From Heterodera schachtii (lineage: Eukaryota; Nematoda; Chromadorea; Rhabditida; Heteroderidae): a DNA stretch of 64,000 nucleotides. Below are positions 25,969-43,016 of the stretch, in pieces (position 1 is the stretch's first letter; each line of letters begins with the position of its first letter). Where the stretch lies: NCBI GenBank assembly GCA_023374025.1, contig SIJG01000056.1, forward strand, positions 947,470-1,011,469, given 5' to 3'. Made by a program: the position numbers and the translations under genes. The notes under the pieces were generated by a model that saw only the letters and a list, made by a program, of their open reading frames with translations, made no database searches and was not told the DNA's origin.

Positions 25969-26457
25969 CAACAACACCAGAGAAATTGATGAAAGCAATA
26001 AGAGAGAGAGAGAGTGCGAAAACGGCAATTTTTAAAATAAAAAATGCCAATGTTGGCATCCGAATTTTATTTTAAGTATGCCAAAATGTCAAATTAGTCT
26101 TTTTTGCACTTCTTTAAATTTTCTTCTGATTCCATATTTCGTTGTGTGTGATCTCTAATTTTTTTGATTATTATTTTTATTTCAATAAAATGAGAGAAAA
26201 GGTTATGGAAAAATATAGGAAAATGTAAAAATTAATTTAAAATTAAATTTAATTTAACTAAATGCTAAACATTATTTTTTATAAAGGGAAATTTTTACAA
26301 ATCCGTCCGAATGATTGGAAAAAAAATATGAGAAGTAGTGATATTTTTATACCATAAATTAAAAAGAAAAATAAATTATGGAAAAAGTGCCAAAAACAAA
26401 ATGACAACAAAAATGGCTTAACCACAACAATTAAATCAAATTCCAAATTCAATTCCA
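25969..26457. other. Intergenic, convergent 3' ends of NOAH-like gene and zinc-finger gene A
   Basis: Contains a (GA)n run near 26005 and AATAAAA near 26036, a likely polyadenylation signal for the NOAH-like gene. From about 26300 it matches the 3' flank of zinc-finger gene B (near 35180), marking one edge of the segmental duplication. No exon seen. Confidence 0.6.
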
Positions 26458-29034
<2,577 letters not shown>

Positions 29035-30348
29035 TTTTTGTGGATAAATGGTAGAAAATTACGATTAAAAAAATGAAAGAAGCGAAATTCTTAAAGGAAA
29101 ATTAAATTGAAAATATAAAATCGAAAAAAATGGGGTAACTAATTTCAGAGAGTAAGTGAGTGATTATTTTAGGTAATTCGAAATTTACTTTTTTATAAAT
29201 ATTAAATTTTGAAATTAATGACTTGTGATCAAAGGGCACATAAATACAACGTCATTTTCAAGGGCACGGCACGGAACGGAGGACGGATAGGAGAGAATGT
29301 TCGCCTTTGGTGGAAAAATTGGCGCGGATGCGACCGATGGACGCCAAAAATCAGCCGCTTTGGCATTCATTAATTAATTGGGGGCAAAATACGGACACCG
29401 GCGAATGGCGTCGTACTTAAATTTGTAACATTTGAAATTCGAAAATTTGCCATTTTTTTAAATTTTATTTTCTGAATTTTTCGCCTGTACACTAATGAAA
29501 TTCTTGCAATTTTGCAGCGGGTTAATACATAATATGCAGGGCATGTCATTTTTTAAAACATCAACTTTATTAATACCGAATTATTAAACAAGAGGAGGAA
29601 AAATGAGAAGAACGATTAAACATTTTTATACAATTTTTTATTAACCCCACTTAAATTCATTTTTAATTTGTTCTTTAACTGAAGAGAATAAGCCATCATT
29701 TTAAGTTGAAATTTAATTTAAAATAATTTAAAAATAAAATTTATTTATTTTTAATGATGGAACTTATAAATGTTAAATTAATGGCTGAATTCATGCAAAA
29801 ACTTTGGCCCAAAATAATATGAAAATTAATAAGTTCATAATTTAATTTAAAAATGATAATAAAAATTCAATAATGAATCACAAAATATTTTCTCTCAATT
29901 GAATAAAGGGATAAATTATTGCTTTTCCATGCTTAAATACAATTATTGTTGACCTGTCTTGGTGGTGCCCTTCACTGAACATACTACTTTCTCAACATCG
30001 GCATAATTTAGTACAATTTTCCCCCATTTTTAATTCATTTTTAGATTTAAATTTTTGCTTTCGGCAAATTGCCGACCCAACGGAATAAAAAAAATGGGAA
30101 AATGACATTTGCTACTGAGAATGGAATATGGAAATTCCAATATTGGGGTGATAAACTGTATAAAATAATCATTAGCAGGCCTACAAATGTTAACTTTAAA
30201 GCAAATTATGTGGCAAATTTTGCCAACATTTAAAGCCATTTAAAAGGGACAATTTAAAAAGATCGCACTTGAAAATGGGGAAATCAACAGGAACATCATC
30301 CGATTCATTTGCTCAATTGTGATCACTGACCAGATGGGATGATCACTT
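29035..30348. promoter_or_regulatory. Upstream region of zinc-finger gene A with a conserved palindrome
   Basis: This region is the 5' flank of zinc-finger gene A and the 3' flank of the small secreted gene. Positions 29927-30113 form a block that recurs twice in the other duplicate (about 38640-38810 and 39170-39355). Its best conserved part is the inverted repeat TCGGCAAATTGCCGA (30061-30075). Regulatory function is only inferred. Confidence 0.4.
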
Positions 30349-30869
30349 TCACCAGAGCGAAACTTTGACACTCTTCTTCTCTAATTGCTCCACGAGAGTG
30401 CTAATTGCATTGACGAGAGTGTCCAATTTGTCCATTGAGAGTCTTGGTTTGTTCCAGGAGAGTGTCCCCAGTTTTCTGTTGCTCTGTTCTGTCTTGGTCA
30501 ATCTTCTCGATGAGAGTGTCCAATTTCTGCCCAAGTGCATCAATTTGTTGGTTGTTCTTGTTGTCATCATTCTTCTTCACGAGAGTCCACAAAAATCTAT
30601 TAGCATAACGCCCATCATCTTCGACCATAGACACCTGTGAAATGATGTGGATAAATTAAGGAAAATGGCTTTTTTTTGCCAACAAGTTCATAGCCCTCGG
30701 CAATTTTTTCATCCAATACGTCCGTTGTTGCTGTTTCTCTACGTCCCCATACAAATGCAACGTGTCCATTATTTGGCTCAACGCTTCCAAATAAAAGTAC
30801 CGAGAAGAAAATGAATAAAAATAATAAATTGGGGAAGAAAAAGAGCATTTTTTGCGGGCATTTGGCCAT
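30349..30869 (-). pseudogene. Small secreted coiled-coil protein, copy 1 (3' frameshift)
   Basis: Exon 1 (30869-30684) encodes 62 residues starting MAKCPQKMLFFF with a strong signal peptide (LLFLFIFFSVLLFGSV). Exon 2 starts at 30634 after a 49-bp intron (GTTGGC..TTCACAG), which keeps phase 0. Exon 2 encodes VSMVEDDGRYANRFLWTLVK followed by heptad-like repeats of the type IDALGQKLDTL and LLEQTKTLNG. Compared with copy 2, one extra base (GGACAAA against GGCAAA, near 30430) shifts the frame. The protein then ends early at 30401, although the original ending (EKKSVKVSLW, TGA 30349-30351) is still readable in another frame. The predicted product is a small secreted coiled-coil protein. I do not recognise a family; a parasitism effector is possible but unproven. 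The truncated version could still be expressed. Confidence 0.6.
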
Positions 30870-31139
30870 TGTTTTTGGGGCAAAAATTGCAAATTTATTT
30901 TGTTAAGCTGATGGGAGATTCACCAAAAGCTTTTATTTGTCCGCTCCGAATCAAATGTGAAAAGGCAAAGATTGGATGAAGCAACAGACTGATCAAATCC
31001 CCGATCTTTGACCAATATATTCTGATCAGATCAACAACAGTTGGACGGGTTGGGGCGCCAAAGGCAAGAAAAACAAAGGGAATTAATTGCCAAAGAGAGG
31101 AGAAATGTCAGAGAAAAAGGAATAAAGCCCCTCCTAATT

Positions 31140-31300
31140 GGTTTTAAAAAAATATATTTGATCGGCCAAATCGGTGGAATTTTATTTAATTTAAATTAAA
31201 TTAAATTATTTTTTTAAACTAATTTTGATGAACATTAAACGACCATCGCAATGCAGTCAAATGTGCTGACAAAGTGGAAAAATCAAGCGCAAAATTTCAT
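31140..31300 (+). repeat. Duplicated 3' end of the small membrane-protein gene
   Basis: The sequence from about 31155 (TTGATCGGCCAAATCGGTGG) through AACGACCATCGCAATGCAG and TGTGCTGACAAAGTGG matches 34840-34960, which is the last coding codons and 3' flank of the membrane protein at 32531-34885. This is a leftover of an upstream copy of that gene. Confidence 0.8.
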
Positions 31301-31990
31301 CAAATCAAAATTTCAATTAAATTTCATTAAAAATGGCACAAAACAATTTTATTTGAATTATTTTTGCATTTTTTCACAACAACAAAAAAACTTTATAAAT
31401 TTTGAATTAATTTTTATCGAATTTTCTCATATGGGAGGCCTGGGAAAATTTCTAAATTTTTGAACACAAATAAAAAGAAAAATTTTTGAAAATTTCATTG
31501 GCATCTGCTGGCTGACAAAGTGAAAAAATCAAGCTCAAAATTTCATCAAATCAAAATTTAAATTAAAATTCATTAAAAAATGTCACAAAATAATTTTTAT
31601 TTGAATTATTTTTGCATTTTTTCACAAAAAAAACTTTATACAAATGTATTGGCTAGCAACACTTTTGGCTGTGCTTCTGCTGTTGACCAGTGCCTATTTG
31701 GCATGCATTAATAATTAATGTAAATGCATAAATTATAAAAAAAATTTTGAATTAATTTTTATCGAATTTTGTCATAAGGGAGACTTGGGAAAATTTCTAA
31801 ATTTTTGAGCCTAACTAAAAATTTTTTTTTGAAAATTTCAGTGGAATCTGTTAAAAAATTTGATCAAATTTTGAATTATATAATTTCTTGACACATCTCC
31901 CATGCTTTTAAATTTTCTAATCACTTTTTCTGATCATAATATGACTTTCTTGCAAATATTTGCCAGATTTCTTTACAAATAAATTATTTT
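31260..31990 (+). pseudogene. Displaced fragments of the NOAH-like TM exon and its downstream intron
   Basis: Positions 31652-31735 copy the NOAH-like TM exon (AACACTTTTGGCTGT, then GACCAGTGCCTATTTGGCAT). The following sequence to about 31990 copies its intron (GGGAAAATTTCTAAATTTTT). A second, partial copy of only the intron part lies at about 31390-31500. Two repeats of about 130 bp (from TGACAAAGTGGAAAAATC) precede them at 31265 and 31512. The exon copy is not in an obvious reading frame with other exons, so it is most likely non-functional. Confidence 0.8.
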
Positions 31991-32530
31991 AACATTTTTG
32001 CAAATTCTCTGCTTCTGATGACATTTTCTAATTTTATTAAATTGCATTTAATCCTTAGTCTTATGAATAATTTTTTAAAATCATTCTTCTTTCTGTCCTT
32101 TGCCATTTTCCGTTTTTATAATTTAACCTTTGTTCCTCCGCAAATTCTGTGATCATCTCGCCTATAAATTGTCAGTCACTTTGTCATTTTTGTACGCCTT
32201 TTGTAACCTTTTTATCCAAGAAATTCTCTTTTGTGAGCCGTCAGTGTTCAGAAAATATTAATATTTAAATTTAATTATTATTGCAGCTCAAAGAGAGAGG
32301 CAATAAATATTTAAATGTTGGAAATTTTGGGTCTCTCCAAATCCATTTCACAGACACTCAGTTCAAAAATGAAATTTCAGGCCCATTTCGTTCCCATACA
32401 CAACTCTTTTTTGCGAAACTTTCTTCTTCTTTTTTTGCTAGGCTTTTCCTCTCTTCCACTGCTTGCTCTCTTCTGCTGTTGTTCCGTGTACTGCTTGCTG
32501 TCTGTCCATCCGTCATCCATCACAAAAACA

Positions 32531-34885
32531 ATGGGCTGCCGACGCTGTGGCTGCGGTTTCTTCGTCCCCAACCTGTGGAGTGCGGCACGTAAGTTTCGCT
32601 GCGATTGGGATCACATCCACTGCGAATCATGTTAAGGTAATAGAAAATTAGAAACATTTACAATTTTGAATTGCTGGGCTCATTTTCAAAATCCCCCTGC
32701 GAACGGTTTTTACTGTATAAAAACTACAGTAGATAGAAACATAAATATAAATGATATTTTTTTAATGAATGAATTTCTAATTAAAAATTTTATTACACCA
32801 TTAAATAAATGCAAAAAGCTAAAAAATTGGAGGGAAATGATGGAAATGACAGTGACTAATGTGTGGTTGGGGGGCGGCTATTACTGTGATGGGCGTTTTG
32901 GAGAGGGAAAAATGGCACAATTAAGGCTCATTAGTGACCAGTGATCAAAAATCACACAAAACGACGCCATTTTGTAAGGAAAGGGCACGGGTCAGCAGAG
33001 GACCAATGGGCAATTTAAATATAAGGGAGGGGGGGGGGGGAAAGAATGTTGGCTTTTAGTGGAAAAATGCCGTTAATGCAACTGATGGGCACCCTTAAAT
33101 TAGCCACAATGGCATTCATTAATTGGCCATTGGCAAAATGAATGGAAAAGTGAGTCCATTCTTCATGAAACAACTTTCGTCTTTTGTCACAACTCAGTCA
33201 CAAAAGTCAAAAATTTTTGATAATTTGTAGAAAGTTTTGGGAATTTAACAAAATTTTGGGAGTCAGATTTGGCCCCGAAGGCATCTATTGTGAAAAAATG
33301 TGAATTTTTAACGAATTTGTTTAAAAAAATGTTTTATTAAAAGAACTCAAATTTAAAAAATTGAGGCCAAAAACTCGGACTCAAAAAAAATCGTTGTTTC
33401 ACGTCAAAATCGAGATTCTCGTGCATCAAAAATGCATATGAACTCCCGTGATCTGTCTGGTATCATGGAGATTAGAATATTTTTCATAATTGTATACAAA
33501 AATAAACAAAATTCTCCAAAGTTCTTGAAAATGGTTATTGGTTGGTTGAGATCTCTGATCAGAATAAACACTAACTAATTAATGCTTGTGTTTATGGTTT
33601 TGATGTACTGTGCTGATCATTTATTTGGCTCTTTTTCTCGCATGAGTTTATCGATTAGATTAGACTTTTCACTTAAAATAAACATTGATCAGTGATCATT
33701 CAATTACTTACTTAATTAATTAATCACTTTTTGTTTAATTGATGAAAGATTAAAATGGAAATTTTAAAAATTTCAAATGTTAAGAAATTAAATAACCTTT
33801 TCAGGAAGGCTTTTCTTCTACTTCGACCTTTCGTTGTGCTCAATTTCCGTGCTGTTTGGGCTCAGTTCGCTGCTGATGAGTGTCGGTGTGCGTTTCCGAC
33901 GTGAACAACTACTGTACCCTACCGTAATGCTTCGTGTACTGCTCATCATTTTTGTTACTGTAATCCTTTTTTACCCATTTAATATTAATAAAAATTATTA
34001 GAATAATAATCCATTTTGATTTTGTTTAAAAATTTTCATTTAAAATATTTTATTGAAATAATTAATTATCAATTTTTACTAATTAATTACATTTTTTAAA
34101 TTATTTTAAAGGTTTTTGGTGTTAGCATTGGCGTCGTTCGTCCGCTGCCACCCGCCAATGACAATGATAATGAGGAGGAGGAGGAGAATAGAATCCGTCT
34201 TTTAAACTCAAAAAAACAAAAAATAGGGGCCGAAAAACGAATTGTCAACCAGGCGAGAAAAAATATTAAAAAAAATTAAAAAATAATTTATAAAATTATT
34301 TTAAAAAAAATTAATTTAAAATTCGATTAAGGAAGAACCGTCAATTGTGCTCAGATTGGGTAAGAAAATTCAGAGGCCAATTTTAATGGAGCTTTTCTCA
34401 ATTTTCTATAAAATGAAAAATTTAACCTTCCAATCCCTTTGATTTTAAAAAAATATTTAATAATTACCTAAAATTAGTGAAAAATTCAGGTGAATAAAGG
34501 GAGGGGGGGGGGGACCGTGGTAAAGCCAGGAAGAAAAAATGAAAAATTTCAGAACGAAATCGACCTCTAATGGGTTTAAAAATCCTTATTTTTGAGATTA
34601 ATCGCTTATTATCCAATTAAAATTTTAAATCCCCCCCCCCCTCAATTAGCGCCCTAATGACAAATTTAGGGGACAATTTAAATTTTACAAAATTTTCTTC
34701 CCCTCTCAGTTTTTCTGATGTTCATCATGCTTTTGGTGTCCGTTGTGATGTTTTACACAATTTTCCTGGTCCTCCAATCCATTCGATTCATAAAAGCATC
34801 CAAACGGTTGCAACGACGGCGAAGTTCCGTCTATTTGATCGGACAAATCGGTGGAATTTTAATTATTATTTTTTATTTAAATTAA
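32531..34885 (+). CDS. Small uncharacterised multi-pass membrane protein, five exons
   Basis: Exons: 32531-32588, 33805-33959, 34112-about 34242, 34332-34359, 34710-34885. Phases agree at all junctions except the third donor, which is either CGAATT|GTCAAC or a GC-type site (CAG|GCGAGA). The protein is about 180 residues. It starts with a Cys-rich MGCRRCGCGFFVPNLW, followed by two hydrophobic segments (LCSISVLFGLSSLLMSVGV and VMLRVLLIIFVTVFGVSIGV), an acidic loop (DNDNEEEEE), a third TM (FLMFIMLLVSVVMFYTIFLV), a basic stretch (KRLQRRR) and a fourth hydrophobic end, stopping at TAA 34883-34885. The reading frame is open upstream to 32315 behind a possible splice or trans-splice acceptor (TTGCAG near 32280), so a longer N-terminus is possible. 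The Cys-rich start before TM segments recalls LAPTM-type proteins, but I cannot assign it. Confidence 0.65.
32989..33204. other. Intron segment resembling the upstream flank of zinc-finger gene A
   Basis: Phrases such as GAATGTT-GCYTTTRGTGGAAAAAT and AAYGGCATTCATTAATTGG resemble 29290-29380. The segment includes a G tract (33029-33040). It lies in the long first intron of the small membrane-protein gene and is another trace of local duplication. Confidence 0.4.
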
Positions 34886-35275
34886 TTTAATATTTTTTAG
34901 ACCCAAGTTTAATGAGCATTAAACGACCGTCGCAATGCAGTCAAATGTGCTGACAAAGTGGAAAAATTCAAGCTCAAAATTTCATCAAATACTAATGACC
35001 AAACTTTCATTTAAATTTTTAAATTAAAATTTAAAAATAAAATAAATTTCCCTAAAAATATTAATTGTGCATTTTCAGAAAAAATATTCTAAAAAAAACA
35101 GATTGGAATCGAAGAGAATATGTGCTATTTTATACGATAAATTACAAAAACAAAAATAAAAATGAGTGAAAAATAAATGGAAAAAAACAAATAATGGAAA
35201 ATGCGCAAAAACAAAACAAAACGCCAATAAAAATGGCTTAACCAACAAACAATTAAATCAAATTTCCCAATTCCA

Positions 35276-38158
<2,883 letters not shown>

Positions 38159-39484
38159 TTTTGCGAATAAAATTAAATAAAAATAACTGACATAGAAAAA
38201 TTATAATTAATTAATTAATTAAGAAATGGACCAAAAATGGGGCATTAAAAGGGCAGTTTTTATGAAAAATGAAAAAAAGACCCTAAAAAATAAAGAAAAA
38301 ATTGTGGTGATGTAGGAGAGGAGAAAAAGTGTCGAACACAATACAAAAGAAAAAAGTACAGTAGTAATGTGGTGGAACTGAAAAATCTCATCACATTTAA
38401 TGGGGGAAATATTAAAAATACGAAAATGAAAAGTTATAATAAATGTAAAAATGGGAAGTTAAAGTGTAAAAACATTTTTATTTGTGTATAAAAAAGTGGT
38501 GAAATAAAAGTAACTGTTTTTATAATAATTTTAATGGACATATTTTTTTAAATAAAAATAAAACAATTTTGTTGCAAAATTTGCTACAATTTTTTTTTAA
38601 TTGTTTCTCTTAACTGGAAAAATGATAAAATATCCAGCTTTTTCAACACTTAAATACACTTATTGTTGACCTTTCTTTAGTGGTGCGTGCCCTTCATATC
38701 GGCACAATTCTGTACGATTTTTCCCCGATTTAAAAAATGTTTGTTTAAATTTTTGCTTTCGGCAAATTGCCGACCCATCGGATAAAAATTTGGGAAATGG
38801 CATTTGTACGGAAAAAAATAGAAAATTTCATATTAAAGTGAACGAATTATACAAATAAAAAAAATTCAAATAAAAACTGTGAAAGAATAAAAATTAAAAA
38901 ATTCGAGTCTTTAATTGAGGAATCGAAAAAATTTCTGTTTATTACTGTATAATTTTTGGAAATTCAATTCTATGGCCTACAAATGTTAAATTTGCAAATT
39001 CGATGGCAAATTCTGACCAATTTGAAAACAAATCAGCAAAAATTTAATTTTCAAATAGAAAATCAGAGAAATGTTCATCAAAAAATAATTGCCGACTTTA
39101 TTAAAAAGCCATTTTAAAAAAGATAACATTTTAAAATGGGAAAATTGAGCAGAACATTAGATGCTTTTTTCATGCTTAAATACAATTATTGTTGACCTGT
39201 TGGTGGTGCTTTTCACAGAACATTACACACTTACTCAACATCGGCATAATTTTGTACAATTTTCCCTCATTTTTAAATTCATTTTTATATTTAAATTTTT
39301 GCTTTCGGCAAATTGCCGACCCAACGGGATAAAAAAAATGGGAAAATGACATTTGATTTCGCCAACATTTAAAGCCATTTAAAAGGGACAATTTAAAAAG
39401 ATTGCACTTGAAAATGGAGAAATCAACAAGAACATCATCCGATTCATTTGCTCAATTGTGATCAGATCAGATGGATGAGCACTT
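38159..39484. promoter_or_regulatory. Upstream region of zinc-finger gene B with two copies of a conserved block
   Basis: Corresponds to 29035-30348 of the other duplicate. The block carrying the palindrome TCGGCAAATTGCCGA occurs twice here (palindrome at 38759-38773 and 39305-39319), so this copy has an extra local tandem duplication of about 540 bp. No coding exon seen. Confidence 0.45.
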
Positions 39485-40357
39485 TCACCAGAGCGAAACT
39501 TTGACACTCTTCTTCTCTAATTGCTCCACAAGAGTGCTAATTGCCGTGACGAGAGTGTCCAATTTGCCATTGAGAGTCTTGGTTTGTTCCATGAGAGTGT
39601 CCAATTTCTGCCCAAGTGCATCAATTTGGTTGTTGTTTTTCTTGTCATCATTCTTCTTCACGAGAGTCCACAAATATGGGACATCATAACGTCCATCAAC
39701 TTCGACTCCAGACACCTGTGAAATGATGGAGAAAAATTAGGGAAAATGGCTTTTTTTTTTTTTTTTTTGTATTTTGCCAACAATTTCATAGCCTTCGGCA
39801 ATTTTTTCATCCACTCTTGCTACTGTTTGTCTTCTATAGCCCGAAACAAATGCAACGCGCCCATTTGGCTCCGGTAGGGGTCAGTTCCGTCTGGCCAGTT
39901 CCGTCTGAGCCGAGCTTAAAGCATTATAACTTTTTTCTCAGTAGGCCAAATTTTATAAATTTGGTATCATTCGAAAGCTATGCATGTTTAGAAGTTTTTG
40001 ATAAGCTAATGCTAAGCGATTGAACAACTTATAAAAAAGTTGCAACATGAATACTACCAAAAAGTCAGAATTTTTGTATATTTTAATTTATATCTTTTTT
40101 ACATGTCGGTATTTCTTTGTAATTTTTGGGAAGCCAATAGAGCTTGTTAAGAGCTTTCGAATGATACCAACTTTGTTGGATTTGGTCAACAAAGAAAAAA
40201 GTTATGATGGTCTAAACTTGGCTCAGACGGAACTGGCCAGACGGAACTGGCCCGTTCCGATTGGCTCAACGCTGCCAAAGAAAAGTGCCGAGAAGAAAAT
40301 GAATAAAAATAATAAATTGGGGAAGAAATGGAGCATTTTTTGCGGGCATTTGGCCAT
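39485..40357 (-). pseudogene. Small secreted coiled-coil protein, copy 2 (interrupted by a foldback element)
   Basis: Paralogue of the gene at 30349-30869. Exon 1 begins at 40357 (MAKCPQKMLHFFPNLL, signal peptide) and is cut after the codons for SVEP by a 389-bp insertion (39872-40260). Beyond it the exon resumes (NGRVAFVSGYRR, EKIAEGYEIV). Exon 2 (39715-39485) is intact: VSGVEVDGRYDVPYLWTLVK, then coiled-coil heptads (IDALGQKLDTLMEQTKTLNG, AISTLVEQLEKK), ending SVKVSLW at TGA. Reading into the insertion gives a stop within about 12 codons, so the full protein cannot be made unless the element is spliced out. Copy 1 has a different lesion, at the opposite end of the gene. An A-rich run near 39750 in the short intron region makes the exon 1 donor unclear. 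Confidence 0.65.
39872..40260. mobile_element. Foldback / MITE element inserted in secreted-protein copy 2 (389 bp)
   Basis: Long terminal inverted repeats: left arm GTCAGTTCCGTCTGGCCAG followed by TTCCGTCTGAGCC, right arm its reverse complement. The direct repeat TTGGCTC (39865-39871 and 40261-40267) flanks it, and copy 1 of the gene has a single TTGGCTC at the same place. Internally the arms continue with GGTATCATTCGAAAGCT and AGCTTTCGAATGATACCA. No coding capacity. Confidence 0.9.
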
Positions 40358-42640
40358 TCTTTTGTGAGCAAAAACTGTAAATTTAAAATTTAACAAAATT
40401 TCAATTACTTTTGAGAGGCTTAATGGGAAAATCAAATTATGAGAATAATTTTCATTTTGTCCTTCCTATTATGGCGTCACATTCTATGGTTTGTATAATG
40501 TGTAGGTTATTTATTATACCTTCTATACGGTTTGTATAATATGTATAAAATGGCGATGGACGCCCAAAAACCTTTTGCTAAGCTGATCGGAGATTCACCA
40601 AAAGCTTTTATTTGTCCCCTCCAAATCAAATGTGAAAAGGCAAAGATTGGATGAAGCAACAGACTGATAAAATCCCCGATCTTTGACCAATATATTCCGA
40701 TCAGATCAACAGAAGGTGGACGGGTCAAGGGGTAGTTGCCGCGGGTCGAGAATCCGCAAAATTGTGATTGATCATCATTATTATACGCATAATCTATACG
40801 TATTATTATTGCAAATTGTTGGCGCCACCGTTCATCTCATCCGCCGTTCATTTCCCCCTCCCCCCTTTTTTATTGCCAGCCGATCAAATTGCTTGTGGCC
40901 GGCTGGCTCCAGCGGCTGACAGCTAACGAATGCTTCTTCTGCTGCTGCTGCTCGGCTGGTGCGAATGAACGGCGGCGGATGTTTTTCACTTTTTGCGCAA
41001 TCGCCAGCCCCCGTCCCCACGGGGCGACAAATGATCAGTGTTTTTTGTTTGTCTGTCTGTCGGTCTCTGCTTTTGCACTGATGCTTCTCCTTCTCTCTCC
41101 ACCATCCTCTTTTTCTTTGCAAACCCAAGAAAACTATTTTGTTTTTTTGTCTTCTTCTCTGACTAATTTGTACTCAGATTTTCAAATTCATATCCTTCTC
41201 GGTTTATTGCCCAACTATTTTCATCACTCTCTTTCTCTGTCTAATATTTTCCAATCTTTCTCTCATTCTTTGTCCATCAATCGTTCTCCTTTTCTGCCAA
41301 ACAATTTTCCAAATCCTCTCTCTCTCTCTCTCTCTCCGCTCAACAGTTTCCCAAATCACTCTTTCTCTAGCATGTAATTAAGCCTGCACTATTTCCTGCC
41401 GCTTTTCGCGCACTCTGCTCCGCCTCGCCCATTATCTCTCTCTTTTTCTGCTGCCCACTTCGCTGCTGCTCTATCTCTTTCTTCTTCTGTCTGAACACTT
41501 CCAGCAGTTAGAGAGCAGCAAATGAATGGATGTGATGGGATGGGATAATGATGGATGCTTCTTTCATATCGGACCATCCATCAAACCATCAGCAGCAGAA
41601 GGGAGGGGGATGAAGCGCATTTCATTAAGTCCCGCTCAACGAACACATTCATTCATCCTTCCCTTCCTTCCCTTCCTTCCCTTCCTTCCCTTTCCCTTTG
41701 TGTTTTGTTTTGCGGTCCCATCATTAGCATCATTAAGGCGTGATTTCATTGATTGATCAAATGCACAAACTGAGCCACAGGTGATCAGAGAGGATTAAAA
41801 GCGGATTTTGGCACTAAATTATTTTTGGACTTTTTAATGCTTAAAAAATGACAGTTTAGAAAGTAATTCCTTCCTTGAGATTAACAATTTCCATTCCTGG
41901 CCAGATTTAAAAAGAATTTTTGGGCAATTAGCCAACTTAAATAATATTTTAGACAATGATCAGACGAACAAAAATAAATGAATTTTGGCCACAAATCTGT
42001 GATTTTTTGGCTAATGATCGGTGATCACTATGCTTATAACTTTCCATGATAATGAGCCCTTTATGAACGAACTTCTAAAAAATATTTTTAGTTGATAATA
42101 ATTCTTAGCTTAAGATTGGGGCTCTTTTTCCCCTAATTACAATGATTTTTTGACTAATCACCAATCTTTAGGAATTATTTTACCTAATTATATGGCATTT
42201 TTATTGTTCATCATCCGCCCCAAGAAACCATTTTAGCTAATTAATTAATTAAAAATGTTTTTGACTTAAGGGCAATTAACCAGTCCCTGGGCTGTGATTT
42301 TGGCAACTAATTAAGCCAAATAAAGTTTCATTTTCTTCCACGAAAACCTGTTGTTGTTGTTGGTGTTGTTGTTGCTCTCATTAATTAATTAATGTTTGCG
42401 CATTTTACTAATTGTTACTTTCCCCCGCCGGCGGGGCAACAAATGTTTGTTTTAATCATTATACTTCCATTAGCCTAATTAATCGTTGCCTGCTGGCTGT
42501 TGCCTTTGTTGTTAATTGATCTCCCGCGGGGGCGGGGGGGAAGGGACGAAGAAGCAAAGCAAAGCCTAATCCGCTCGGCTTTATGGGTTGTCGGGAGATG
42601 AAGCGCCGTTCCGCCCCCGTCATTATCGTTCTTCTCCCGG
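40358..42640. other. Gene-poor region: duplication edge, CT-rich and microsatellite DNA
   Basis: From 40640 to 40715 it matches 30960-31035 (CCCCGATCTTTGACCAATAT), which marks the right edge of the segmental duplication. Then comes CT/TC-rich sequence (41080-41480), including (CT)n near 41318-41338 and a (CCCTT/CCTT)n tract at about 41650-41695. No exon is supported; open frames are low-complexity. Confidence 0.5.
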
Positions 42641-42695
42641 GGGGGGGGAGGTGATCACCCCGCCGATGGTGCCCTAAAACCTGTTTCATTTTGCG

Positions 42696-42704
42696 TATAA
42701 ATAG
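42696..42704 (+). promoter_or_regulatory. Possible TATA box in a GC-rich island
   Basis: TATAAATAG precedes a GC-rich island (about 42520-42910). Open frames start just downstream on plus (42710-42922) and run across on minus (42459-43061, 200 codons), but none resembles a known family. Real promoter activity is uncertain. Confidence 0.25.
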
Positions 42705-43016
42705 GGGGATTGGGGGAGAAAATTGTGGGATTTCTCCCCTCTGTTGATCACTCACTTCTTTTTTTTCTTCGTTTATGTTGGATTGGGCGGCGGCTTTTTG
42801 CGGCGATTGGAAAGTTTTATGTGCCCTCGGGCGACGAAAGTGCGACGACGGCGGCGCCGCCGCATGGGGCGCACCCCCCGGCGCAAAATTGGCCCCAATT
42901 TGAGCAGTCGGAGAATAAATGATGGAATGAATGGGATGCGTTGGTGCAAAAGCGTGGGACGGATCACAAAGCGCATGACGCCAAAAACCTTTTTCGAAAA
43001 ATGTGAAAATTGGTGA

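Noticed and set aside
34900..34920. Spliced-leader-like word (CCCAAGTTTAATGAG)
   Set aside because: Only partial similarity to SL1, with no Sm site or stem-loops around it.
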